Source of the DNA: Sandaracinobacteroides sp031425455
Lineage (GTDB): Bacteria; Pseudomonadota; Alphaproteobacteria; Sphingomonadales; Sphingomonadaceae
DNA: 64,000 nucleotides
Assembly (NCBI GenBank): GCA_031425455.1
Contig: JANPJJ010000152.1
Span: 10,193 to 74,192 of the forward strand
Reading direction: 5' to 3'
Of this stretch, positions 41,638 to 49,155 are shown piece by piece. A model generated the notes under the pieces. The model ran no database searches. It was not told the DNA's origin and was given only the letters and a program-made list of their open reading frames with translations. The position numbers and the translations under genes are program-made. Within the stretch, counting starts at the first letter, position 1; every line of letters begins with the position of its first letter.

Positions 41638-42102
41638 TTAGCTGGAGTTGCGGAGCGAGGCGATGGCCTGCGTGGCGAGCGCGTCGGCGCGTTCGTTCAT
41701 CGGATGGCCGGCGTGGCCCTTCACCCACTCCCAGCGGATGCGGTGCGGCCTGGCGGCGGCGTCGAGCGCGAGCCAGAGGTCGGCGTTCTTCACCGGCTCC
41801 TTTGCGGCATTGCGCCAGCCGTTGCGCTTCCAGCCGGGAAGCCACTTCATCATGCCGTCCATCAGATAGCGACTGTCGGTGACCAGGGTCACGGCGGCAG
41901 GCTTCTTCAGCGCTTCCAGGGCCTTCAGGGCGGCGGTCATTTCCATCCGGTTGTTGGTCGTATGGGCTTCGGCGCCGGTCAGGATCTTCTCCGTCCCGTT
42001 CCAGGTCAGGATGGCCGCCCAGCCGCCGGGGCCCGGATTGCCTTTGCAGGCACCGTCCGTGGCTATGCGAACCTCCGGTCCGCCGTCAGTCGTGATGCGC
42101 AT
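41638..42102 (-). CDS. rnhA: Ribonuclease HI
   Basis: Removes RNA from RNA-DNA hybrids. It has 154 residues. The catalytic Asp-Glu-Asp-Asp set is visible in IATDGACKGNPGPGGW, NNRMEMTAALKALEAL, VTDSRYLMDG and NERADALA. The KWLPGWKRNGWR block is the basic handle. The start ATG 42102 follows the thrB stop by one base, so coupling is likely. The ribosome site is weak and the first eight residues (MRITTDGG) look like an imperfect copy of the following block. Confidence 0.9.
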   Translation of the reverse strand: MRITTDGGPEVRIATDGACKGNPGPGGWAAILTWNGTEKILTGAEAHTTNNRMEMTAALKALEALKKPAAVTLVTDSRYLMDGMMKWLPGWKRNGWRNAAKEPVKNADLWLALDAAARPHRIRWEWVKGHAGHPMNERADALATQAIASLRNSS

Positions 42103-42103
42103 C

Positions 42104-43045
42104 TCAGGCAAGGCGGGCATAATGGTCCAGCCGACGCGCGAAGGGCAGGGGGTCCTTGCGCTGCACCAGCGCGGCGGAATGCGGGGCAAGCCAGTCCTGC
42201 GCGCGCGACAGCAGGAAGCGAAGCGACGCCCCCTGCGCCAGCAGCGGGAACGCGGCGCGCTCGGCAGCAAGGCGCGGACGCACCGAATCATAGCCCTCGA
42301 ACAGCGCGGCTTCATGCGCCGGGAGCGGCGCGGTCCCGTCCGGGGGAAAGGCCCAGGCGGCATGCAGCACGGCAAGATCATAGGTGAGGATGTCGGTGCA
42401 GGCGAAGTAGAAGTCGATCAGTCCGGCAATCCGGTCGCCCAGCATCAGCACATTGTCGGGGAACAGGTCGGCGTGGATGGTGCCGACGGGAAGCCCGGCC
42501 GGCCAGCCGGCGGACAGGGCAGCGATCCTGTCGCTCACCTGCGTGGAAAGTCCCGGGGCGATCTCGTCGAGCCGCGCGCCGAGTTCGGCTGCGGTGGCCT
42601 GCCACCAGCCGAGGCCCAGGCCGTTTCGACGGACAGGCGCGAAGTCTGCAGCGGCAAGGTGCAGGCGCGCCAGCGCCTCGCCCACCGCGCGCGCCTGCGC
42701 CGGCGTGGGCTCCGTCAACGAGACCCCGGGCAGATATTGCACCAGGCAGGCGGCCTTCCCCTCCAGCGTCTGCAGCGCCTGGCCCTGCTTGTCCCGGATC
42801 GGGCGCGGCACGGGAATGTCGCGCTCGGCCAGATGCTCCATCAGGGCGATGAAGAAGGGCAGCTCGGCGACATCGATGCGGCGTTCGTACAGCGTGAGCA
42901 CGAAACGGGCGGTGTCGGTCTCAACGAGGAAGTTGCTGTTGGAGACGCCCTCGGCGATGCCCTTGGCCGACAGCAGGGCGCCGGTTTCGTAGCGCTGGAG
43001 GAAGCGCTCCAATGCCTCGGCCGGAACTGCCGTATAAACTGCCAC
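42104..43045 (-). CDS. thrB: Homoserine kinase (APH-type)
   Basis: Phosphorylates homoserine in threonine synthesis; this is the aminoglycoside-phosphotransferase-fold form used by many proteobacteria. It has 313 residues: GVSNSNFLVETDTARFVLTLYE, TIHADLFPDNVLML as catalytic loop and GLIDFYFACTDILTYDLA as the metal-binding block. It sits between ispH (9 bp) and rnhA (1 bp), the common alphaproteobacterial order. Confidence 0.93.
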   Translation of the reverse strand: MAVYTAVPAEALERFLQRYETGALLSAKGIAEGVSNSNFLVETDTARFVLTLYERRIDVAELPFFIALMEHLAERDIPVPRPIRDKQGQALQTLEGKAACLVQYLPGVSLTEPTPAQARAVGEALARLHLAAADFAPVRRNGLGLGWWQATAAELGARLDEIAPGLSTQVSDRIAALSAGWPAGLPVGTIHADLFPDNVLMLGDRIAGLIDFYFACTDILTYDLAVLHAAWAFPPDGTAPLPAHEAALFEGYDSVRPRLAAERAAFPLLAQGASLRFLLSRAQDWLAPHSAALVQRKDPLPFARRLDHYARLA

Positions 43046-43054
43046 GCCGGGGGC

Positions 43055-44017
43055 TCAGGCCGCGGCGAGCGCGCGGGGCAGCTTGAAGACGACTTCCTCG
43101 GTCGCGGTGGTCACTTCCTGGATGGTAACGGCGAAGCGGGCCCGCAGCGCATCGAGCACTTCCTGCACCAGCACTTCGGGGGCGGACGCGCCGGCAGTCA
43201 GGCCGAGCCGGGTGACGCCCTCGAACCAGGCCCAGTCGATGAAGGTTGCGCGCTGGATCAGGTGGGCACGGGCGCCCTCGCGAGCGGCGACTTCGCGCAA
43301 CCGCTGCGAATTGCTGCTGTTCTCGGCGCCGATCACCAGCACCAGCTGGCAGTCGGCAGCGATCGCCTTCACCGCAGTCTGGCGGTTGGACGTGGCGTAG
43401 CAGATGTCCTCCCCCTTGGGGCCCTGGATCGCCGGAAAACGGCGCTGCAACGTGGCGACGATGTCGGCCGTATCGTCGACGGAAAGGGTGGTCTGGGTGA
43501 GAAATCCCAGCGGCGCCTGCGGGGGGGACACGGCCCCTGCATCGTCCACGGTCTCGATCAGCGTCATCGCGCCGTCGGGTACCTGGCCGAACGTGCCGAT
43601 CACTTCGGGATGCCCGGCATGGCCGACGAACAGGATGTGCCGGCCCTGTTCCACCATCCGCTCGGCCTGGCGATGAACCTTGGAGACGAGCGGGCAGGTG
43701 GCATCCAGCCAATCCAGCCCGCGCTCGCTGGCGCTGGCCGGCACCGACTTGGGGACTCCGTGGGCGGAAAAGATCACCGGCGCCCCATCGGGCACCTCGT
43801 CCAGTTCCTTCACGAACACTGCGCCCTTGGCCTTCAGGCTGTCCACCACGAAACGGTTGTGCACGATCTCGTGCCGCACGAACACGGGGGCGCCATGCTT
43901 CTTGAGCGCAAGCTCGACGATCTGGATCGCGCGCTCCACGCCGGCGCAGAAACCGCGCGGCGCGGCAACGGAAACAGCAAGCGGAGGCAATGTTGCAGCA
44001 ACGGAATGTTCGGTCAT
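43055..44017 (-). CDS. ispH: 4-hydroxy-3-methylbut-2-enyl diphosphate reductase
   Basis: The last step of the MEP isoprenoid pathway, giving IPP and DMAPP. It has 320 residues. The three cluster cysteines are in APRGFCAGVERAI, DATCPLVSKVH and GEDICYATSNRQ; EIVHNRFVVD and SAHGVP are also typical. The ATG 44017 has AAAGGGG upstream. First gene of the ispH-thrB-rnhA run and divergent from the lipoprotein gene. Confidence 0.95.
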   Translation of the reverse strand: MTEHSVAATLPPLAVSVAAPRGFCAGVERAIQIVELALKKHGAPVFVRHEIVHNRFVVDSLKAKGAVFVKELDEVPDGAPVIFSAHGVPKSVPASASERGLDWLDATCPLVSKVHRQAERMVEQGRHILFVGHAGHPEVIGTFGQVPDGAMTLIETVDDAGAVSPPQAPLGFLTQTTLSVDDTADIVATLQRRFPAIQGPKGEDICYATSNRQTAVKAIAADCQLVLVIGAENSSNSQRLREVAAREGARAHLIQRATFIDWAWFEGVTRLGLTAGASAPEVLVQEVLDALRARFAVTIQEVTTATEEVVFKLPRALAAA

Positions 44018-44117
44018 GCCCACCCCTTTAAGCGAACATTCACCAGCCATGAAGCCCCTTCCCAATCCTATCGCCGCAAGCCTAAGGGGGGCCGCGGACC
44101 GGATCAGGAGACTATGG

Positions 44118-44741
44118 TTGTCGAAGGCTGTCATCATGTTGGGCGTTGCCGTGGCAGCGCTCGCGCTTGCCGGGTGCAACAGGAACCCGCTGCTGGTGAA
44201 ACGCTCGCCGTGCCCGGCGGTCGCGATCCCCACCTATGTCGGCCAGGTCACGCAGTTCAACCCGCCGCAAAGCCGCAACGCGGACGCGATCGACCTGACG
44301 GCGCAGATCACCGACGTAACCGGCACCTGCATCGAAGGGCCGGAGTATCTCGCGACTGACGTGGCCTTCACCGTCACGGCGCAGCGGCGTCAGGCCGGGC
44401 CGGCCAAGGAAGTCTATCTGCCGATCTTCGTGGCGCTGGCCCAGGGCGGGAATGTGCTGGTCTCCAAGCAGCTGACCGGCGTGATGCTGCAGTTTCCCGA
44501 AGGTGCGTATCGGACCGAGGCGCGCGGCGGCGCGCGCGCCCAGGTGCATCGTTCGGCCGTGACATTGCCGGCCGATGTCCAGCAGCGCATCACGCGCGAG
44601 CGCAAGGCCGAGGAGCCCGATGCGTTGGTCGATCCCCTGGCGGACCCGCAGGTGCGGGCGGCGGTCAGGGCGGCGAGTTTCGAAATCCTGGTCGGATTTC
44701 AGCTCGACGATGCGAGCCTGGCCTATAACGTCGCTAAATGA
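44118..44741 (+). CDS. Conserved-looking lipoprotein, unknown function
   Basis: A 207-residue putative lipoprotein. With TTG 44118 (CAGGAG seven bases upstream) the signal is SKAVIMLGVAVAALALAGC, with lipobox LAGC. ATG 44049 and ATG 44136 are in the same frame. The mature part has one clear beta-rich region with two Cys (SPCPAV, GTCIEG) that could pair. A helix-rich C-terminus follows (QQRITRERKAEEPDALVDPLADP). I do not recognise a family. Confidence 0.75.
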   Translation: MSKAVIMLGVAVAALALAGCNRNPLLVKRSPCPAVAIPTYVGQVTQFNPPQSRNADAIDLTAQITDVTGTCIEGPEYLATDVAFTVTAQRRQAGPAKEVYLPIFVALAQGGNVLVSKQLTGVMLQFPEGAYRTEARGGARAQVHRSAVTLPADVQQRITRERKAEEPDALVDPLADPQVRAAVRAASFEILVGFQLDDASLAYNVAK

Positions 44742-44929
44742 GCGCTGCGACGCTGCGCCACAGGCGCATGATCAACACTCATGGCTGATAGACGATGTGG
44801 GGCGTGCCGCCGCTGACCGGCGCGTTGCACCGGCGGCCAGGCATTGCCGCTTCTGATTGGCGCCGGGAAGGTGTCGCACCCAGATATGTCAAGTCTGCAA
44901 CACGGCGCCGCCGTCATAACGGAGTTCTT

Positions 44930-45820
44930 ATGCCGCATCGGCGCAACATCGACATCGATCTTCTCCGCAGTTTCGTCACCATCGTCGAAGTCAAAAGCTT
45001 CACCCGCGCTGCCGACCGCCTGCTGCGAACGCAATCTGCGGTAAGCCTGCAGATGAAGCGGCTGGAAGAGCAGCTTGCCTGCCGGCTGTTCGAGCGCGGC
45101 GGGCGCGGCGTGGAGCCGACGGAGGCCGGCGCCCTTTTGCTGGGCTATGCGCGCCGGATCCTCGCCGCCAACGATGAGCTTGTCGGACGAATGGCGGAGC
45201 CGCTGGTGGAAGGCAGCGTGTCGATCGGCGCGCCAGAAGGCTTTTCGACCGAACATCTTGCGCCCGTGCTTGCGCGGTTCGCTCGCGCGTTCCCCAAGGT
45301 GAAGCTGTCGCTCCGCACCGGGGCGATCGACCCGTTGCGGCAGGCCTATGGTGCCGGTCAACTCGACCTTCTGATCGAGGCGGGAGTGGACGACGCCCCT
45401 TCAACGCCGGCGGCGGCGCAGGCACTCAGCCGCGAAGCGCTGGTTTGGTGCGTGGCCGATGGCGCCGAGCCCGAGGTCAGCACCGGGACAGCTGCGGAGC
45501 CCTTGCGCCTGGTACTGTCCACCGCGCCGTGCCCGGTGCGCGAGGCGGCCGTGGCCGCGCTGGAAAAGTCGGCCATTCCCTATCGCATCACGTTCGAGAC
45601 GGGATCGCGCGCCGGCATGCAGTCGGCGGTCGGTGCCGGGCTTGGCATCGGCGTGCTGCCTAGGAGCAGCCTTCTTGCCGGGATGCACCGGCTGAACTCG
45701 GCAGAGGGGCTCCCGCCGCTGCCGGTGATGACAACGTCGCTGGTGGCGCGCGAGGGGGCCGGCGTGGCAGCCGGGCGGCTGTGCTCGTTCCTGGTGAGCG
45801 TGTTCGATGCCGGTGCCTGA
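44930..45820 (+). CDS. LysR family transcriptional regulator
   Basis: A 296-residue regulator. The HTH is at residues 8-45 (IDLLRSFVTIVEVKSFTRAADRLL, then QSAVSLQMKRLEEQL). The effector domain runs from about residue 95 and contains GVEPTEAGALLL before it. The ATG 44930 has ACGGAGTT upstream. No target gene is apparent: the neighbours are a lipoprotein and tRNA-His. Confidence 0.88.
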   Translation: MPHRRNIDIDLLRSFVTIVEVKSFTRAADRLLRTQSAVSLQMKRLEEQLACRLFERGGRGVEPTEAGALLLGYARRILAANDELVGRMAEPLVEGSVSIGAPEGFSTEHLAPVLARFARAFPKVKLSLRTGAIDPLRQAYGAGQLDLLIEAGVDDAPSTPAAAQALSREALVWCVADGAEPEVSTGTAAEPLRLVLSTAPCPVREAAVAALEKSAIPYRITFETGSRAGMQSAVGAGLGIGVLPRSSLLAGMHRLNSAEGLPPLPVMTTSLVAREGAGVAAGRLCSFLVSVFDAGA

Positions 45821-45845
45821 TCGCTCGGGCGCCGACTGGAGTTCC

Positions 45846-45875
45846 TTGACGCAACGGGCCTGCGGCGATTATGGC
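45846..45875 (+). promoter_or_regulatory. Candidate tRNA-His promoter
   Basis: TTGACG (45846-45851), 18 bases, TATGGC (45870-45875). Transcription would begin near 45882, so the pre-tRNA leader would contain the hairpin CGTTC-TTCG-GAACG (45884-45897), which has a stable UUCG tetraloop. Confidence 0.6.
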
Positions 45876-45910
45876 CCCCCTCCCGTTCTTCGGAACGATC
45901 GAGGCTGTGT

Positions 45911-45988
45911 GGCGACCGTAGCTCAGTTGGTTAGAGCGCCGGTTTGTGGTACCGGAGGTCGCGGGTTCAAGACCCGTCGGTCGCCCCA
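45911..45988 (+). tRNA. tRNA-His (GTG)
   Basis: A complete cloverleaf with encoded CCA. GCGACCG pairs with CGGTCGC. An extra G (45911) faces C73 (45985), the G-1:C73 pair that marks tRNA-His. The anticodon stem is CCGGT/ACCGG with GTG at 45946-45948. The T arm is GCGGG/CCCGT. Confidence 0.95.
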
Positions 45989-46042
45989 GCCGCCGGGAAA
46001 TTTGCCCGGAAATCATGGTATTGCAGGATAGGCACCGGCAGC

Positions 46043-46198
46043 ATGCGCGACACCGGCTATGGAATTCTGCTGATGCTCGGTCTTTTTGTCGGGCTGGGCG
46101 TCGGCATCGCAGTGGGGGAGCCTTCGGCCGGCGTCGTCATCGGCCTCGGGATCGGCGGTCTCGTCGCCCTGGGGCTGCGCCTCCGCGCCCGGGGCTGA
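46043..46198 (+). CDS. Small two-helix membrane protein
   Basis: A 51-residue frame starting MRDTGYGILLML. It consists of two hydrophobic helices, GILLMLGLFVGLGVGIAVG and VVIGLGIGGLVALGL, joined by a short EPSAG turn, and a basic end RLRARG, so it would insert as a hairpin in the inner membrane. It follows tRNA-His by 54 bp and could be on the same transcript. The ribosome site is weak. Function unknown. Confidence 0.55.
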   Translation: MRDTGYGILLMLGLFVGLGVGIAVGEPSAGVVIGLGIGGLVALGLRLRARG

Positions 46199-46223
46199 TC
46201 CCGGCCGAGTCGCGCACCGGCTT

Positions 46224-46919
46224 TCAGGCCAGCCTTCGCCCAACCCAGAAGACGCGACCGATCAGTCGCAACCGCTGCGGATCGCAATCCGGGAACGACG
46301 GGTAGGCAGCATTGTCGGAGAGGATCGCAATGCGCCGGGTAACCGGGTTGACCGAGAGCCGCTTCACCAGCAGGGCACCGTCGCTTTCGATCACATAGAG
46401 CCCGTCGCGGGGCGATCGGTTGTCGTGGGTGTCGACCAGGATCTGGTCCCCCGCGACGAAGGTCGGTGCCATGCTGTCTCCCTCCACCAGGTGCGCGGCG
46501 AGCGCAGGCCCGCGGCCGCCGCCGACCCGGCGCAGGAACTGCCGATCGATGATCAGCGGTTCCGGCAGGGCCGAGCGCGAGGGAAGATAGGGGATTGCCG
46601 CAAAGCAGCTGGTCGGCGGCACGACATCGTCCGGCGCCAGGGTGACAGCCGGGGAGGGCAGGTCGTGATTGCCGTCCGGGGCACCGAGCAGTGATTCGCT
46701 GACTCCGAAGTGCAGGGCGAGGAGGCGGCGATCGGTTTCCGACAGCCGGCGCGGCACGCCGCGTTTGATGAACTGCTGGATATAGGCAGGATTGCGGCCG
46801 ATGCGGCGCGACAGCGCGGCATAGCCCTCTCCGGAACTCCGGATCAGCTCCGCCAGCCGCTCCCGAACCTCAAGATTGGCCCGAACCTCAAGATTGGCCC
46901 GAGCCTCTAGGTTAGCCAT
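46224..46919 (-). CDS. S24-family repressor (LexA/CI-like) with HTH
   Basis: A 231-residue regulator. The N-terminal DNA-binding part has GYAALSRRIGRNPAYIQQFI, a helix-turn-helix. The C-terminal S24 domain has VEGDSMAPTFVAGD with the nucleophile Ser and LLVKRLS with the Lys of the dyad, so self-cleavage after RecA activation is possible. The extreme N-terminus is three copies of ANLEVR-like sequence encoded by an 18-bp tandem repeat. I use ATG 46919 (GAGAGGGG upstream); ATG 46964 lies too close to the likely promoter. A palindrome at 46983-46998 is a candidate operator. Confidence 0.85.
   Translation of the reverse strand: MANLEARANLEVRANLEVRERLAELIRSSGEGYAALSRRIGRNPAYIQQFIKRGVPRRLSETDRRLLALHFGVSESLLGAPDGNHDLPSPAVTLAPDDVVPPTSCFAAIPYLPSRSALPEPLIIDRQFLRRVGGGRGPALAAHLVEGDSMAPTFVAGDQILVDTHDNRSPRDGLYVIESDGALLVKRLSVNPVTRRIAILSDNAAYPSFPDCDPQRLRLIGRVFWVGRRLA
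46862..46915. repeat. 18-bp tandem repeat in the S24 repressor gene
   Basis: CCCGAACCTCAAGATTGG at 46862-46879 is repeated exactly at 46880-46897, and a diverged third copy follows at 46898-46915. In the protein it gives ANLEVR, ANLEVR and ANLEAR. Being in phase with the reading frame, copy number could change without breaking the gene. Confidence 0.9.
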
Positions 46920-46982
46920 GTCCGCGGCGCCCCTCTCCCGATCACCACGATCTCGTTCTACCATAATTATTCGCCTAGACTA

Positions 46983-46998
46983 GTAGGAAAATACCTAC
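46983..46998. promoter_or_regulatory. Candidate operator of the S24 repressor
   Basis: GTAGG (46983-46987) and CCTAC (46994-46998) form an inverted repeat with a 6-base centre, between the repressor gene and the divergent small HTH gene. It overlaps a possible TTTTCC/TAATTA promoter for the repressor. This is the usual place for an autoregulatory site. Confidence 0.5.
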
Positions 46999-47099
46999 CA
47001 ACTTTCCTATCGTTCGAGTCGCGCGACGGCCAGGGGGAAGTCGGTCGGGGTCGTCGCGCGAAAGGTGGAAACAGGGTCGCTTTTAGGAGTGCGCGCGCC

Positions 47100-47363
47100 A
47101 TGTCGCTGTTGCTTGCCATCGAGACCTGCCTGAGATTGACCAATGTGCCGGCATCCCGGTTCGGACGTGAGAGCGTGAAGGACCCGCGGCTGGTCCATGA
47201 TCTGCGCCGCGGCCGCCAGCCCGGCCCCGTGATGGAACGGCGCGTGAAGCGATATATTGCGGACGCGATCGCCGCCCTGCCGGAAAGCGAGGGCAAGCGG
47301 AATGCCATCCGCCGGTTCGGGATACGGCCCGGCTCCGCCGGCGGCCTGGCGGGAACCCTTTGA
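47100..47363 (+). CDS. Small DNA-binding-like protein
   Basis: An 87-residue basic protein. IETCLRLTNVPASRFGRESVKDPRLVHDLRRGRQ reads like a compact helix-turn-helix (residues 6-40), of the kind often found near phage-type regulators; a basic helix VMERRVKRYIADA follows. AGGAG lies ten bases before ATG 47100. It is divergent from the S24 repressor and coupled to the next gene by an ATGA overlap. The specific role is unknown. Confidence 0.65.
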   Translation: MSLLLAIETCLRLTNVPASRFGRESVKDPRLVHDLRRGRQPGPVMERRVKRYIADAIAALPESEGKRNAIRRFGIRPGSAGGLAGTL

Positions 47364-47764
47364 TGCGGAACCAGTTGACCGATGCCCACATCCGGTTGCT
47401 GCGCGGTGTGCGGGCGGTGATCGCAGCCGACAGCTGGTTCGATCCGTGGATGTCCGAAGCTCCGGACGCGGCGTCCCGGCCGTCTCCGTCGCCATCTCTG
47501 GTGATCGAGGATTTTGCCAGCGAACCTTGGGCCAGCCTGACGTTCTGCGGCATGCGGCACCGCCTGGACATACGCCTCTCCGGGCCTGCACCGGACGTCG
47601 AGACTGCCTATCGGCGCTTGCGGTCGTTGCTGGACGAGCCGGCGATCGAGCTGCCGGGCCACTTCGTGGCGGAGCTGCAGCTGACGCAGAAGACAGAAGA
47701 ATTTTACCAGGACGGACACATGGGCCTCGCCGTTCAGATCGAAGCGCTGACGATAGAGGAATAG
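47363..47764 (+). CDS. Hypothetical protein, possibly phage tail-terminator-like
   Basis: A 133-residue protein whose ATG overlaps the stop of the small HTH gene. There is no signal or membrane segment. An N-terminal helix (DAHIRLLRGVRAVIAADSWF), strands around MRHRLDIRLSG and VAELQLTQKTEEFY, and a C-terminal strand give an alpha-beta pattern loosely like DUF3168 tail-terminator proteins. That likeness is weak; I would not name it. Its pairing with the HTH gene and the S24 repressor suggests a phage-derived or domesticated module. Confidence 0.6.
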   Translation: MRNQLTDAHIRLLRGVRAVIAADSWFDPWMSEAPDAASRPSPSPSLVIEDFASEPWASLTFCGMRHRLDIRLSGPAPDVETAYRRLRSLLDEPAIELPGHFVAELQLTQKTEEFYQDGHMGLAVQIEALTIEE

Positions 47765-47990
47765 GAGTGATCCGCAAGACGATATCGGCAGCTATGCAAA
47801 TGACGACGACAGGATGTGCCATAGGCAGGTCGAACCGTTAACTATGTTCAGTCCAGCGACGTAGACAGCAGCCTGATCCAGTCTCCCGCGGCACAATCTG
47901 AGGCGCGCTCAGAATCTACTGGCGCACCGGCGCAGGCTTGCTAGAATTGAGTCGCGCCCAAATCGGTGCGGGACTGTTTCTGGGGCGGGT

Positions 47991-49121
47991 ATGTCCAAAC
48001 GGCAAGTCGATCAGGGCGGTGCGGCCAGGCTGCCTGGAAGCGATGCGCGCACAGCCGCCTCGCCTCGGCACCGGGCGGCTGGCGGCCGATCGCTGATGCT
48101 GGGCCTGGCAGCGGCCTTCGCCGTCCAAGCCTGTTCGCCGGAGGCTCCTGCCGACAAGTCGGCCGGCGCCGGCGCACCAGTTGTCCTGCACCGCGTCACC
48201 GCCGGCGGCCCCGGCCGCTTCCAGGCAACGGGCACCGTCCGCCTGCGCCGCGAGACGCCCCTGGCCTTCGTCAGCGATGGCCGCATCCGGGCGATCGAAG
48301 TGCGTGCCGGGGATGTTGTCCGCGCCGGGCAGATGCTGGCCGGTCTGGACCGGACGGCAATCGATGCCGCCGCCGTTTCGGCCGACGCCCGCGCCAGTCA
48401 GGCCACTGCGGAGCTGCGCCGCCAGCGCGAGCTGAACCGCGCGGGGTGGGTTTCCAAGGCCCGGGTCGAAGCCGCCGAGGCCACCGCCCGCGCGGCAGAG
48501 GCGGAGCGCAGCGGCGCGCAGTTCACGCGTCGCTTCGCCAGCATCAACGCGCCCGCCGCCGGGGTTGTGCTGGCACGGCTTGCAGAGCCGGGGCAGACCC
48601 TGCCGGCCGGTACCCCCGTCGTCATCCTGGTCGAATTCGGCAGCGGGTTCGTGCTCCGCGTGCCGCTGGGCGCAGGCGACGCCGCAGGCCTGGCGAGGGG
48701 CCAGGCGGCGACGGTCCGGTTTCGCGATGGCGCAGCGCCCGCGATGGCGGCCCGGATCATCGAGATGGCCGGCAGAGCCGACGAGGCCACCGGCACGTTC
48801 CAGATCGAGTTCGCATTGCCGGCGCATCCGGCCCTGCGCTCCGGGCTGATCGCCGATGTGGAACTGCCGCGCCCGGCAGGCGCCGGCGCGCTCCGAATTC
48901 CGGCCTCGGCCCTGTTCGCGGTTCGCGCCGACGAAGGGTTTGTCTGGATGCTGGACCCGCGAACCGGAAAGGTTGCCGCGCGGCTCGTGAAGCTCGGCCC
49001 CGTTTCCGCAGGCGGAGTCGATGTCGCATCCGGCCTCCGCGCCGGCGAATTCATCGTCGGCGCCGGGGTGGACCGCCTGATCGAAGGCCAGTCCGTGCGA
49101 CCGGCCGGCGCGGCGCGGTAG
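47991..49121 (+). CDS. RND efflux periplasmic adaptor (membrane fusion protein)
   Basis: A 376-residue adaptor linking the RND pump to an outer-membrane channel. The lipoprotein-like segment LMLGLAAAFAVQAC lies at residues 35-48, an unusually late position, so the true start may be downstream (for example ATG 48096). The lipoyl-like hairpin (GRIRAIEVRAGDVVRAGQMLAGLD), a short coiled-coil (about residues 130-175, Ala/Arg/Glu-rich) and a beta-barrel domain follow. It is followed by the pump gene 34 bp downstream. Substrate unknown; no regulator gene is adjacent. Confidence 0.85.
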   Translation: MSKRQVDQGGAARLPGSDARTAASPRHRAAGGRSLMLGLAAAFAVQACSPEAPADKSAGAGAPVVLHRVTAGGPGRFQATGTVRLRRETPLAFVSDGRIRAIEVRAGDVVRAGQMLAGLDRTAIDAAAVSADARASQATAELRRQRELNRAGWVSKARVEAAEATARAAEAERSGAQFTRRFASINAPAAGVVLARLAEPGQTLPAGTPVVILVEFGSGFVLRVPLGAGDAAGLARGQAATVRFRDGAAPAMAARIIEMAGRADEATGTFQIEFALPAHPALRSGLIADVELPRPAGAGALRIPASALFAVRADEGFVWMLDPRTGKVAARLVKLGPVSAGGVDVASGLRAGEFIVGAGVDRLIEGQSVRPAGAAR

Positions 49122-49155
49122 GGATGGCAACGCAGCCGCGCGCGAGCCCGGACAT

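Noticed and set aside
38788..44359. Very long open frames (over 800 codons) on the plus strand at 38788-41622 and 41879-44359
   Set aside because: They are antisense to well-recognised genes (purC neighbours, oxidoreductase, rnhA, thrB, ispH), rich in Arg, His, Gln and Pro, and have no domains. High GC removes stop codons from the opposite strand.
45911..47764. Intact prophage or integrative element at tRNA-His
   Set aside because: No integrase, no duplicated tRNA end that I can find inside the window, no structural phage genes.
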